Shown here one piece after another: positions 33,200 to 41,450 of a DNA stretch of 60,356 nucleotides. Where the stretch lies: contig JALOAT010000021.1 in assembly GCA_023228645.1 (NCBI GenBank), positions 1-60,356 on the forward strand, in the 5' to 3' direction. A program made the position numbers and the translations under genes. This DNA comes from Gammaproteobacteria bacterium (GTDB taxonomy: Bacteria; Pseudomonadota; Gammaproteobacteria; Thiohalomonadales; Thiohalomonadaceae). The first letter of the stretch is position 1. Each line of letters opens with the position of its first letter. The notes under the pieces were generated by a model. It was given only the letters and a program-made list of their open reading frames with translations, had not been told where the DNA came from and searched no databases.

Positions 33200-33784
33200 A
33201 TGGAAAAATTGACACCACAGGACCTGTACAGCCTCGAACGGTACGCCCAGGTGCGGCCCGCGTTTCGTGACCGCGTGATCGCCCACAAGCGCCGGCGCCA
33301 GGTGCCGGTGGGGCCGAATCTTACCTTGCATTTCGAGGACCGGCTGACCATGCAGTACCAGGTCCAGGAGATGCTGCGCGTCGAGCGCATCTTCGAGCCC
33401 GACGCCATCGAGGAAGAGCTGGCGGCCTATAACCCGCTCATCCCGGACGGCCGGAACTGGAAGGCCACCCTGATGATTGAGTATCCCGAGGTGGAAGAAC
33501 GCCGCGAACGGCTGGCAGCGCTGCGCGGCATCGAACAGGCCACCTATGTGCAGGTCGCCGGTTTCGAACCGGTGTTTCCCATTGCCAATGAGGATCTGCA
33601 ACGCGACAACGGCACCAAGACCTCATCGGTGCATTTCATGCGCTTCGAGCTGACACCGGACATGGTGCGGGCGGTGAAGGGCGGCAGGACCCTGGCGGTG
33701 GGGGTGGAGCATGCCCAATACCGCCACCGCGTGGACCCGGTAGCCGACCAAATACGCATGGCCATCGCCGCCGACCTCGACTGA
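33200..33784 (+). CDS. DUF3501-family protein
   Basis: A 194-residue soluble protein of DUF3501: LTPQDLYSLERYAQVRPAFR, VGPNLTLHFEDRLTMQYQVQ then EMLRVERIF, and LIPDGRNWKATLMIEYP. Its function is unknown, but it is repeatedly found next to rubrerythrin and the CCG iron-sulfur protein in proteobacteria, so it is probably part of the same chain. It has no Cys-rich cluster motif, so a structural or acceptor-binding role is more likely than a redox one. It is the last gene of the operon; the HD-GYP gene converges 22 bp away. Confidence 0.87.
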   Translation: MEKLTPQDLYSLERYAQVRPAFRDRVIAHKRRRQVPVGPNLTLHFEDRLTMQYQVQEMLRVERIFEPDAIEEELAAYNPLIPDGRNWKATLMIEYPEVEERRERLAALRGIEQATYVQVAGFEPVFPIANEDLQRDNGTKTSSVHFMRFELTPDMVRAVKGGRTLAVGVEHAQYRHRVDPVADQIRMAIAADLD

Positions 33785-33806
33785 GGACGGGCAAGGCACG
33801 GGCCCT

Positions 33807-34478
33807 TCAGGCTGCGTCGGGCCAGGTTCTGCGTATCTCCGTGAATGCTTCGATGTGTGTGGTGAGGATATCCACCAGCTGTGGCTCGAACTGACGACCC
33901 CGCTGCCCCTGGAGGTAGGACAGGATCTTCTGGCGCGGCCACGGTTCCTTGTAGGCGCGGCGACCGCCGAGGGCATCGAACACGTCAGCGAGGGCGACGA
34001 GACGGCCGAAGATGTCGATCTCCTCGCCCTTGAGCCCGCGCGGATAGCCGCTGCCGTCCCAATGCTCGTGATGTTGCCAGGCCACCACGGCGGCCCGGTT
34101 CAAGACCCGGCAGTTGGGTGCCTTGAGGATGCTGTGTCCGAGTGTGGTATGGGTCTTCACCACGTCCCACTCGTCTGAGGTGAGTGCCCCGGTCTTGCCG
34201 AGGATGGTCTTTGGGATGCCGATCTTGCCGAGATCGTGCAAGGGCGCGACCATCCAAACGAGTTGCACGTCGTCCTGGTCAAGCCCGGCCAGCTCACCGA
34301 GCAAGCGGCTGTAGTCTGCCACCCGGCGCACATGGTTGCCGGTCTCCTTGGAATGTGCGTGGATGGTGTCGCCGAGCGCGAAAACCAGTTCCTTCTGGAC
34401 GCTGAGATTCTCTTCGTTCAGGTAAGCGTTGCCGAATGCCATCGACACGTGGGCGGGGAAGACACTGCGCAGATCCAT
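33807..34478 (-). CDS. HD-GYP cyclic-di-GMP phosphodiesterase-type protein
   Basis: A 223-residue HD-GYP domain protein: His81-Asp82 of the HD motif (VAPLHDLGKIGIPKTIL), the preceding His in HAHSKETGNHVRRVADYS, the HHEHWDGSGYPRGL stretch with the GYP loop at 144-146, and ALADVFDALGG. This set binds two or three metals and hydrolyses c-di-GMP. There is no sensor domain; the first 40 residues are a helical linker. ATG 34478 is preferred; the frame runs open to 34757 but that extension is of odd composition and covers a 15-bp inverted repeat. The gene may be a lone output domain or a truncated regulator. Confidence 0.85.
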   Translation of the reverse strand: MDLRSVFPAHVSMAFGNAYLNEENLSVQKELVFALGDTIHAHSKETGNHVRRVADYSRLLGELAGLDQDDVQLVWMVAPLHDLGKIGIPKTILGKTGALTSDEWDVVKTHTTLGHSILKAPNCRVLNRAAVVAWQHHEHWDGSGYPRGLKGEEIDIFGRLVALADVFDALGGRRAYKEPWPRQKILSYLQGQRGRQFEPQLVDILTTHIEAFTEIRRTWPDAA

Positions 34479-34680
34479 CGTCACATCGGAGAGCACGGGA
34501 ACGCACCAAGTCCACTGATGCGCGCAATGGTCGGAGAGCGGCGCAGCGAAAACCTTGACGCGGTTGGCACTTCGGCGCTCAGACGACCAGGAGACGGCTG
34601 TTGCGCATGCCAGGGCAGACGGCAACCCTCTCCCGCTTTGCCGACGGGGTGGTCCTGTCTGCCTCTCCCTCAGGGCTGCT

Positions 34681-34725
34681 GTTTCACTCTTGGCGGCCTG
34701 CAGAAAGTGTCGCCAAGAGTGAAAC
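34681..34725. repeat. Perfect 15-bp inverted repeat before TSUP gene
   Basis: GTTTCACTCTTGGCG, spacer of 15 bases, CGCCAAGAGTGAAAC: an exact dyad 34 bases before the TSUP start. It is followed by TAGGAT (34733-34738), a possible -10. It may be an operator, an RNA hairpin or a scar of a mobile element. Confidence 0.6.
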
Positions 34726-34759
34726 AACACACTAGGATGCGCGCCTCCGGAGGTCACCC

Positions 34760-35494
34760 ATGCTCGAAACCCTCAATGCCGTCCACCTCGCCTATGCGGC
34801 GGTCGTGGTTTCTACCGCCTATTTCGTGCGCGGCATCGCCGGGTTCGGCTCCGGACTCATCGCCATTCCGCTGCTCGCCCAGGTGCTGCCCCTCGCGGTG
34901 GTGGTGCCGGCCATCGGACTGCTCGATTACCTGGGTTCGCTCACCCACGGCACGCAACACCGCAGCGCGATCCGCTGGCGTGAGCTGCTGCCGTTGCTGC
35001 CGTTTACCCTGCTCGGCGTGGTGATCGCCCTGTATCTTTTCAAACGTGTCGATGATGATGCGCTGCGGCGCGCTCTTGGCGTGTTCGTCATGGCCTATGC
35101 GCTCTACACCTTGCTGGTGCGCCAGTCGTCCGCTATGGGCTCACGACTGTGGGCCGTGCCGGGCGGTGGACTGGGCGGATTGGTGGGGACGCTGTTCGGT
35201 ACGGGCGGACCGTTCTACGTGATCTACCTGGGCCTGCGCGGGCTCGGCAAGAGCGAATTTCGCGCCACCATCGCCACGGTTTTTTTGATTGACGGCGCGG
35301 CGCGCATCGTGGGCTACCTGGGCGCGGGATTTTATGGCGGCGACGTGCTGCTGCTGGCGGGACTCAGTTTGCCGCTGATGGCCGTGGGCATGGTGGCCGG
35401 AGGCCACGTGCACACCGGGATCACCCAGGCGCAGTTCCAAAAGGGAATCGGCGTGCTGCTGCTGGGCAGCGGTCTGGCGCTTGCCCTGCGCTGA
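34760..35494 (+). CDS. TSUP-family (TauE/SafE) transporter
   Basis: A 244-residue integral membrane protein with about eight helices in two repeats. The first repeat has YFVRGIAGFGSGLIAIPLLA and the second GGLGGLVGTLFGTGGPFYVI, the paired G-rich signatures of the sulfite exporter TauE/SafE family. These carriers move sulfite, sulfoacetate, thiosulfate or other organic anions; the substrate cannot be read from sequence. The ribosome site GGAGG precedes ATG 34760. A perfect inverted repeat lies at 34681-34725. Confidence 0.87.
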   Translation: MLETLNAVHLAYAAVVVSTAYFVRGIAGFGSGLIAIPLLAQVLPLAVVVPAIGLLDYLGSLTHGTQHRSAIRWRELLPLLPFTLLGVVIALYLFKRVDDDALRRALGVFVMAYALYTLLVRQSSAMGSRLWAVPGGGLGGLVGTLFGTGGPFYVIYLGLRGLGKSEFRATIATVFLIDGAARIVGYLGAGFYGGDVLLLAGLSLPLMAVGMVAGGHVHTGITQAQFQKGIGVLLLGSGLALALR

Positions 35495-35500
35495 GTGCAC

Positions 35501-35692
35501 TCACCAGCACAGGACTTCGGATTCGGACAGGTGGGCATGCGGCTCCACGTAACGCCACTGGAAGGACACTGAACTCAAGCGGAAGTGGTTGCGCTCGTCC
35601 AGCGAATAGCGTGTCGCTTCCTCCACCGCGCACCAGCATTGGCGTTGGTCGTTCCAATAGCGATCGCGATACACGTCATAGATGGTCCACAT
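35501..35692 (-). CDS. Small protein of unknown function
   Basis: A 63-residue protein, Trp/Tyr/Arg-rich (MWTIYDVYRDRYWNDQRQCW...SFQWRYVEPHAHLSESEVLCW), with Cys near 18 and at the penultimate position. It is supported by a strong GGGGAGG ribosome site 6 nt before ATG 35692 and by its composition. I know no family. Confidence 0.5.
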   Translation of the reverse strand: MWTIYDVYRDRYWNDQRQCWCAVEEATRYSLDERNHFRLSSVSFQWRYVEPHAHLSESEVLCW

Positions 35693-36024
35693 GACGGGCC
35701 TCCCCTGAAGCACATGGTTTGGCAGCATCGGCAGGATGCACTGTCACGCCCCTGTCTTGGCCTGTATCGGCCGACGGGTGAGGACATTGAGCCTTGGGAC
35801 GCGTGACATGGCGGCGCGTTCCCCGGTGCGTGTGCCGGAGGTGCGGCCATTGCCCGCTCCTGGATGGAATGTTGGGCTCTCCATGGTTCGATGCGCGGGA
35901 TAGCGCGCGCTGTCTTATTGGCAAGGATAGCGAAAACCGAGCAAGACGCTGCTGTATTGCGGTCCGCCCTGGCGGCGCGTACGAACGGTGCAGGACCGCT
36001 AAGATTGCGGAGAGGACACGGGTG
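35693..36024. other. Intergenic region between small gene and histidine phosphatase gene
   Basis: About 330 bases. A continuation of the phosphatase frame is open back to 35794, but it lacks a good start and reads as poor protein. I see no repeat or clear promoter. Confidence 0.35.
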
Positions 36025-36630
36025 ATGATGATGCCTTCGACCGCATCGCAGGCGGCGGTCAGAGCTCGACCGCGCATCGTCCTGACACGCCACGGCAGGC
36101 CCGATCTGCGGCTGCCGCGCCACGTGCGTCCCCGCGACTGGCCTGCACTGGTTCACGCCTACGACCGGGCAGGCATCTGCCCCGCCTCCCTGCCGAAGCT
36201 GCCGCTGGCGCAACTCGCGTCGCAGTGCGGGCTGGTGGCGTGCAGTCCGTTGCGCCGCTCGGTCGAATCGGCGCGCCTGCTCGGCGGTACGCAGGAAACC
36301 CTATGCGACGAACTGTTCCGCGAAGTGGCGCTTCCGCACGCCCCTTGGACCTTGCCGCCGCTGCACCCCTATGTCTGGGGCACGCTGTTCCGTTTCGCCT
36401 GGATGTGCGGATTCGCGCGCAACGGTGAAGATCGCGCCGGGGCACAGCGCCGCGCTGATGCCGTGACCCACCGCCTGGTGGAATTGGCCAACGAGCGAGG
36501 CAGTGTACTGCTGGTCGGCCACGGGGTATTGAACCAGCTGATTGCCAAGAACCTGCGCGCGCGTGGCTGGCAGGGTCCGCGGCTGCCAGGCATCACCTTC
36601 TGGGCGTTTGCGGTCTACTCGTCGCCGTGA
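36025..36630 (+). CDS. Histidine phosphatase (phosphoglycerate mutase-like) family protein
   Basis: A 201-residue protein. RHG motif at the start (RIVLTRHGRPDL), an Arg in SPLRRSVESARLL, Glu in DELFREVALPH and late His in VLLVGHGVLNQLIA make up the active-site set of branch 1 histidine phosphatases. The substrate may be a phosphorylated sugar, nucleotide or protein. ATG 36025, preceded by GGAGAGGACACGG, is the start; ATG 36028 and 36031 also lie there. It converges with the AI-2E-family gene. Confidence 0.8.
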   Translation: MMMPSTASQAAVRARPRIVLTRHGRPDLRLPRHVRPRDWPALVHAYDRAGICPASLPKLPLAQLASQCGLVACSPLRRSVESARLLGGTQETLCDELFREVALPHAPWTLPPLHPYVWGTLFRFAWMCGFARNGEDRAGAQRRADAVTHRLVELANERGSVLLVGHGVLNQLIAKNLRARGWQGPRLPGITFWAFAVYSSP

Positions 36631-36717
36631 CCGCGGCCGCGCACCGACGCGCTGCGTGCCGATACCTGCCAGTTGCAGCGTGGTGCGCGAATTTGCGTGA
36701 CGCCGCCGGGAGCAGCA

Positions 36718-37851
36718 TCACCTGCTGTCCTGGCCGTCTGCCTCAGCGCGCGGCTCCACGCAGGCTGTGTCGCTCTGCACCAGCCAGCGCCGCCATACCG
36801 CCCACAGCACCGACAGCAGCACCGGCCCGACGAACAGCCCCACCAGGCCGAAGGCATTGAGACCGCCGAGCACACCGAACAACACAAGCAGAAACGACAC
36901 GTTCGCGGACGCGCTGATGACCAGCGGGCGCACCAGGTTGTCGACGGAGCTTACCGCCAGCGCACCCCACAGGAGCAGGCCGATGCCCGCCCACAGGGCG
37001 CCTTTCCACAGCAGCCACAGGGACACGGTCACCCATATCACCGGCGCCCCAAACGGAATGATGGCGAACAGTGCGGTGAGCGCACCGAGCAGCACCGGCG
37101 CATTCAGACCGGCAACCCAATAGCCCAGCCCGGCGATGACGCCCTGCGCAAGGGCCGTGAGCACCAGCCCGTATACCACGGCCTGGGTCATGCTGGCTGC
37201 GGCTGTCCAGTAGGCGCGTGACGATGCACCGAGCAGACAGCGCAGGGCGTGGCGCAGTTCGGTCACCAGCCGTTCGCCGTCGCGGTAGAAGAAAAAGGCC
37301 GCCACCAGCGTGAGCGTGAACTTGAGTGCGTTGCGCCCGAGGATGCCGACGAGTCCTGCCGCCTCGCCGGCCCAGGCGGAGGCGCGCTCGGTGAGCCAGT
37401 CACCCACCGCCTGCGGATCGGAGGCCAGACGATCGAGCGCCGCGACGAGGCGTGGCCCGACCCCGGGCAGATCGCGCAGCCAGCGCGGCATGGCGGCGGA
37501 ACCACCCTCCAGATCGGCGCGCACCGCCTCGAAGGCCTGCACCACCTCCAGGCGCAGGGACACGATGATGCCGAGCAACGGCAAGAGGATGGCGAAGGTG
37601 AGGATCAGGGTCATGAGCACTGCCGCGAGACCTTGGCGCTGCTTGAAGGTGCGGCGCAGGATGCGATTCAGCGGCCAGGTGACGTAGGCGAGGATCGCGG
37701 CCCACAGCAGGGGTACGAGGAAATCGCGCAGCACCAGGTAACACAGGAACAACAGCCCGCCGAGCAGCAGGGCGATCACCAGCCGCCCGCCCCAACGCGC
37801 GGGCGACGCCGCGGTAAGCGGGCGCGGAGATGGTGATGCGGGTTCGGCCAT
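36718..37851 (-). CDS. AI-2E-family (YdiK/PerM-like) transporter
   Basis: A 377-residue membrane protein with about eight helices. Family landmarks are LVIALLLGGLLFLCYLVLRD, VPLLWAAILAYVTWPLNRIL near the start and SSVDNLVRPLVISASANVSF then LLVLFGVLGGLNAFGLVGLF at the end. Such AI-2 exporter-like proteins are named for E. coli TqsA, but many members export other compounds or protons/Na+. ATG 37851 gives the usual N-terminus; the frame further upstream to 38145 overlaps the divergent sugar dehydrogenase gene and is rejected. Confidence 0.9.
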   Translation of the reverse strand: MAEPASPSPRPLTAASPARWGGRLVIALLLGGLLFLCYLVLRDFLVPLLWAAILAYVTWPLNRILRRTFKQRQGLAAVLMTLILTFAILLPLLGIIVSLRLEVVQAFEAVRADLEGGSAAMPRWLRDLPGVGPRLVAALDRLASDPQAVGDWLTERASAWAGEAAGLVGILGRNALKFTLTLVAAFFFYRDGERLVTELRHALRCLLGASSRAYWTAAASMTQAVVYGLVLTALAQGVIAGLGYWVAGLNAPVLLGALTALFAIIPFGAPVIWVTVSLWLLWKGALWAGIGLLLWGALAVSSVDNLVRPLVISASANVSFLLVLFGVLGGLNAFGLVGLFVGPVLLSVLWAVWRRWLVQSDTACVEPRAEADGQDSR

Positions 37852-37930
37852 GGCCCATGAAACATAGTCGATGGCCGTCACCGCAGCGCGTCGCGTCCTA
37901 TGCTTCGGACAGCGGCAGGGAGGCTGCATC

Positions 37931-39064
37931 ATGAGTCTGGCATGGACGGGGCGCATGATTCTCGGCGCGGGCGTGCTGGCCCTCACCGCCTGCTCTTCGG
38001 ATGAGGGCGGTGAGGCCTCAGGCGGCACCCATGCGGTGGCCGTGGTCACCGTCGCCGACGGGCTCGACCATCCGTGGGCGGTGGCCTTTGCCGGCGACGA
38101 CATCCTGGTGACGGAACGATCGGGCGACCTGCGCGTGGTGCGCAACGGTCAGCTCCTGGATACGCCGGTGACGGACGTGCCCGCTGTGGTCGCGGAAGGT
38201 CACGGTGGCCTGCTCGACGTGGTGACCCATCCGGATTTCGCCAACAACCGGCGCATCTTTCTCTCCTACGCCGTGGCAATCAACGGATTGACCACCACGC
38301 GCGTGTCCAGCGCCCGCTACGAGAACGGCGCACTGAGCGATGTGCGTGACATCTTCACCGCAGACCCGCCGCACAGCGGCGACATGCACTTCGGATCGCG
38401 CCTGGTGTTCGACCGCAGCGGTGCGCTGTACATCACCGTGGGTGAGCGCAATCAGCGTGAGTTGGCGCAGGAGGTGGACGACCACGCGGGCAGCATCATG
38501 CGTGTGCACGCCGACGGCAGCATCCCTGCCGACAATCTGCACGCCACGAATCCCGCCGCCCGGCCCGAGATCTTCAGCATCGGCCACCGCAACCCTCAGG
38601 GCATCGCGTTGCACCCGGACACCGGCGCCGTCTGGGCCAGCGAGCATGGCCCGCGCGGCGGCGATGAGCTCAACGTCATCCGCGTCGGCCGCAACTATGG
38701 CTGGCCGGTGATCACCTACGGCGTCGACTACGACGGCAGCCGCATTGGCGATACCCATGCACCGGGTATGGAGCAGCCGCTTCATCAATGGACGCCGTCC
38801 ATCGCGCCCTCCGGCCTTGCCTTTTACACGGGTGATCGCTTCCCGCGCTGGCGCGGCAACTTGTTCATGGGTGCATTGGCCGGACGTGACCTGTACCGGC
38901 TGGTGCTGGACGGCGAGCGCGTGGTGGCGCAGGAGCGCCTGCTTACCGATCTCGGTCAACGTATTCGCGACGTGCGGCAAGGGCCCGACGGCCTGCTGTA
39001 CGTGCTCACCGACGAAGACCAGGGCCGGCTGCTGCGGCTCGAACCCGCCGACACGGAGCCCTAG
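37931..39064 (+). CDS. PQQ-dependent aldose-sugar dehydrogenase-like lipoprotein
   Basis: A 377-residue six-bladed propeller resembling soluble PQQ glucose/aldose sugar dehydrogenase (YliI/Asd type). Features include GLDHPWAVAFAGDDILVTER, GHGGLLDVVTHPDFANNR, IGHRNPQGIALHPDTGAVWA, SEHGPRGGDELNVIRVGRNY and GWPVITYG, where His and Arg residues bind PQQ. The N-terminus has a lipobox (LTAC, Cys21), so it is exported and anchored. It oxidises aldoses to lactones; an acceptor is unknown. A good GGGAGG lies before ATG 37931. The next gene starts at or just after its stop. Confidence 0.88.
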   Translation: MSLAWTGRMILGAGVLALTACSSDEGGEASGGTHAVAVVTVADGLDHPWAVAFAGDDILVTERSGDLRVVRNGQLLDTPVTDVPAVVAEGHGGLLDVVTHPDFANNRRIFLSYAVAINGLTTTRVSSARYENGALSDVRDIFTADPPHSGDMHFGSRLVFDRSGALYITVGERNQRELAQEVDDHAGSIMRVHADGSIPADNLHATNPAARPEIFSIGHRNPQGIALHPDTGAVWASEHGPRGGDELNVIRVGRNYGWPVITYGVDYDGSRIGDTHAPGMEQPLHQWTPSIAPSGLAFYTGDRFPRWRGNLFMGALAGRDLYRLVLDGERVVAQERLLTDLGQRIRDVRQGPDGLLYVLTDEDQGRLLRLEPADTEP

Positions 39065-39066
39065 TG

Positions 39067-40194
39067 ATGACCCCGCTACGCCGGTTTCGCCTGGTCCTGG
39101 TCGGCCTCCTGGTGCTCGCCGGTCACGGCGCGGCGCAGGCGGCGGCGCTGTCGGGCGACTGGGTGAACGTGACGAGTCCGCTTGCTGAAGACCTCTACGC
39201 GGCGGGGCGCGATGTGCGCATCGGTGCGCGCGTCACCGGCGACGTGACCGCCGTCGGCATGAGCGTACGCATCGAGGCCATCGTGGATGACGACGTCATC
39301 GTCGCCGCGGAGCACGTGCGCATCGCCGCGCCCGTGGTGGACGACGTGCGCGCGGCGGGCCGCCGCGTGGAGATCGCTGCCGACGTGGGTGACCACGTGG
39401 TGGCCGCCGGCGAGCGCATCGAGGTGGCGGAGGGCGTGAGCATCGGCGGATTCGCCTGGTTCGCGGCCCGCGAACTGCGCCTGGGTGGAAGGGTCGGCGG
39501 CGATCTGCGCGTGGTCGCGGAACGGGTGATCCTGGAGGGCGAGATCGCCGGTGACGCGGAGATCACCGCTGAGCGCATCGAGATGCGGTCGGGCGCACGC
39601 ATCGGCGGCGATCTGTCCTGGCGCAGCACGGCGGAGCCCGTCATCGCCGAGGAAGCGGAGATTGCGGGGGGCGTGGACGGCCAACCGCTGCCCGGGCCCA
39701 TGCCGGCGCGGGGCGCGCGCCTGTGGGGGCTGGTGTTTCTCGCCGCGACCCTGCTCGCCACCGGTGCCCTGCTGTTTCTGGTGCTGCCCGGGTGCTTCGG
39801 CGCCGTGGCCACGGCCACGCGTGCACGCCCCGGTATCAGCATCGCCCTCGGCCTCGCCGTGCTCGCGGCGACGCCGCTGGTGATCGTGCTGCTGCTCGTC
39901 ACCGGTGTGGGCTGGCTGCTCGCGATGCTGTTACTGCTTGGCTATTTGCTGGGTCTGGTGATCGCCTGGTTCCTTGCGGCATTCACCCTCGGGACCGTGG
40001 TATTGCCCCGGGCACGTCACGCCGCCGGTCTGCGCCATGGCGTCGTCTGGCTCGCGCTGCTCGGGGGCATCCTGGCGCTCGCACTGCTGCAACTCGTGCC
40101 CCTGCTCGGCGGCTTCGTGGCGCTGCTTGCGGTGATCGCCGGCCTCGGCGGTATGGGCCTTGGCTGCTACTCCCGGCAGGCCGCCGGCTCGTGA
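39067..40194 (+). CDS. Bactofilin-like beta-helix protein with C-terminal membrane domain
   Basis: A 375-residue protein. After a signal peptide come about nine beta-helix turns (ALSGDWVNVTSPLAEDLYAA, GRDVRIGARVTGDVTAVGMS, VRIEAIVDDDVIVAAEHVRI...), resembling polymer-forming bactofilin repeats. Then four or so transmembrane helices follow (LVFLAATLLATGALLFLVLP and later ones). The layout is that of polymer-forming proteins fused to a membrane domain, probably periplasmic. Start at ATG 39067, overlapping or abutting the sugar dehydrogenase stop, so they are coupled. Function is unknown. Confidence 0.72.
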   Translation: MTPLRRFRLVLVGLLVLAGHGAAQAAALSGDWVNVTSPLAEDLYAAGRDVRIGARVTGDVTAVGMSVRIEAIVDDDVIVAAEHVRIAAPVVDDVRAAGRRVEIAADVGDHVVAAGERIEVAEGVSIGGFAWFAARELRLGGRVGGDLRVVAERVILEGEIAGDAEITAERIEMRSGARIGGDLSWRSTAEPVIAEEAEIAGGVDGQPLPGPMPARGARLWGLVFLAATLLATGALLFLVLPGCFGAVATATRARPGISIALGLAVLAATPLVIVLLLVTGVGWLLAMLLLLGYLLGLVIAWFLAAFTLGTVVLPRARHAAGLRHGVVWLALLGGILALALLQLVPLLGGFVALLAVIAGLGGMGLGCYSRQAAGS

Positions 40195-40225
40195 GCGTGC
40201 GTACCCTCGTGTACCATGCGCGGCC

Positions 40226-40501
40226 ATGCAATCACGCTGGCATGTCTACATGGTCCGCTGCGCGGACGACACGCTCTACACCGGCATCGCCGTCGACGTG
40301 CAGCGCCGCGTGGACGAGCACAACGGCCAGGGGCGGCGCGGCGCGCGCTATACACGAGGGCGCAGGCCTGTTTGCCTGTGCTATGTCGAGTCGTGCGCAT
40401 CGCGCGCGGAGGCGCTGCGCCGCGAGGCGGCCATCAAGAAGCTATCGCGGGCAGCGAAGAAACAGTTGTTTGCAAACGTGCGCGCGCAAGACCGCTCATG
40501 A
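40226..40501 (+). CDS. GIY-YIG nuclease-domain protein
   Basis: A 91-residue protein consisting of a GIY-YIG domain: WHVYMVRCADDTLYTGIAVD, VQRRVDEHN with the conserved Arg, and LRREAAIKKLSRAAKKQLF. The first two motif tyrosines are present as VYMVRC and LYTGI. YhbQ/UPF0213 type. Role unknown, probably DNA or RNA processing. Confidence 0.9.
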   Translation: MQSRWHVYMVRCADDTLYTGIAVDVQRRVDEHNGQGRRGARYTRGRRPVCLCYVESCASRAEALRREAAIKKLSRAAKKQLFANVRAQDRS

Positions 40502-40602
40502 TTCCGGTTTTTCGGCATAACCATGCAATGAATAGGGTGGAATACGGTGAAACCCCCTCGCATCTATACTCCGGAATGCCTGACGGAGTGTGGAGAGAGC
40601 CG

Positions 40603-41052
40603 ATGCGAAAAGCGGTTGCGGTACTGGCCTTGATGGCGTCGATGGATGTTGCGGGCGTGAATGCTGCCGAGCTGATACCCGCGGCGAATGGCTATCACAA
40701 ACAGAAGGTCGTTTATCACATCAACGATGCGCAGGTCAGCGGCATGGCCTTGCGCAACATTCAGAACCACATCAACGCGGTCGGTGCCGGCAACGCCGAC
40801 GTCGTCGTGGTGACCCACGGTCCCGGCATCGATTTCCTGCTCGACGGCTGGAAGGATGCCAAGGGCAATTCCCACGACACCATGATCCACGACCTGAGTA
40901 CGCAGGGCGTTGCGTTCAAGGTGTGCAACAACACGCTGGTCGGCCGCAAGATCGATCCGGACATGGTCAACATGAACGCCGATGTGGTGCCCTCCGGCGT
41001 TGCCACGGTGGCCGAACTGCAATTGAATGGTTTCGTTTACATCAAGCCGTAG
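40603..41052 (+). CDS. Periplasmic DsrE-family protein
   Basis: A 149-residue protein with a signal peptide (MRKAVAVLALMASMDVAGVN) and a DsrE/F-like fold: KVVYHINDAQVSGMALRNIQ, DVVVVTHGPGIDFLLDG and a conserved Cys in GVAFKVCNNTLVGR, the residue that would carry sulfane sulfur. A strand VATVAELQLNGFVYIKP ends it. Most DsrE proteins are cytoplasmic; this exported type is common in sulfur oxidisers, but its partner is unknown. ATG 40603 with GGAGAG is chosen; the frame further upstream is shadow. A strong hairpin and the convergent tusE-like gene follow. Confidence 0.85.
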   Translation: MRKAVAVLALMASMDVAGVNAAELIPAANGYHKQKVVYHINDAQVSGMALRNIQNHINAVGAGNADVVVVTHGPGIDFLLDGWKDAKGNSHDTMIHDLSTQGVAFKVCNNTLVGRKIDPDMVNMNADVVPSGVATVAELQLNGFVYIKP

Positions 41053-41069
41053 TTACTTTCCGGGCATAC

Positions 41070-41101
41070 CCCCTCTCCCTTTGAGCACAGGGAAAGGGGG
41101 C
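41070..41101. terminator. Hairpin between convergent dsrE-like and tusE-like genes
   Basis: CCCCCTCTCCCT, loop TTGAGCAC, AGGGAAAGGGGG: a 12-bp stem with one mismatch, 17 bases after the dsrE-like stop and 16 before the end of the convergent gene. There is no long T-run. Confidence 0.6.
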
Positions 41102-41117
41102 GCTCATAGGTTCAAAA

Positions 41118-41450
41118 TCAGCTGCAGCCCTTCGGACGCGGCAGGCCGGCGATCTTGTTGGCCGACTTGATCAGCCCGTAGGGAAACAGCTGGTAGATGT
41201 ACTGGCTGGAGCTGCGCTCCTGGCCGTACTTCTCTGCCATGATCTTGGAGAACTTACGTGGCTCGGCCACCATGCCGTTCTCCTCGAAGTAGGCGCGCGC
41301 CTCGTTGATCACGTCCCAGTGGTCCGGTGTGAGGCTCACGTTCTCGTTGCGGGCGATGGCCTCGGCCACACCAGTGCTCCACTCGTCCAGATTCTCGAGC
41401 CAACCCGCTTCGCTGAGTTGAATCACCTTGCCGTCCACTTCGACCTGCAT
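41118..41450 (-). CDS. tusE: TusE-like DsrC-family protein (CysA only)
   Basis: A 110-residue DsrC-family protein: LDEWSTGVAEAIARNENVSL, TPDHWDVINEARAYFEEN, then YQLFPYGLIKSANKIAGLPR and PKGCS. The penultimate CysA is present (Cys109), while CysB is replaced by Asn98. This is the TusE/DsrC-paralogue pattern: a persulfide carrier instead of the two-Cys DsrC of dissimilatory sulfur metabolism. In TusE the persulfide is passed toward tRNA 2-thiouridine; here the periplasmic DsrE-family neighbour could point elsewhere. It lies alone and minus strand, with a 690-bp gene-free region upstream. Confidence 0.85.
   Translation of the reverse strand: MQVEVDGKVIQLSEAGWLENLDEWSTGVAEAIARNENVSLTPDHWDVINEARAYFEENGMVAEPRKFSKIMAEKYGQERSSSQYIYQLFPYGLIKSANKIAGLPRPKGCS

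Noticed and set aside
34479..34757. N-terminal extension of the HD-GYP protein
   Set aside because: Composition is unlike a protein domain (Trp/Arg/Ser mix), and it covers a perfect inverted repeat and the TSUP promoter region.
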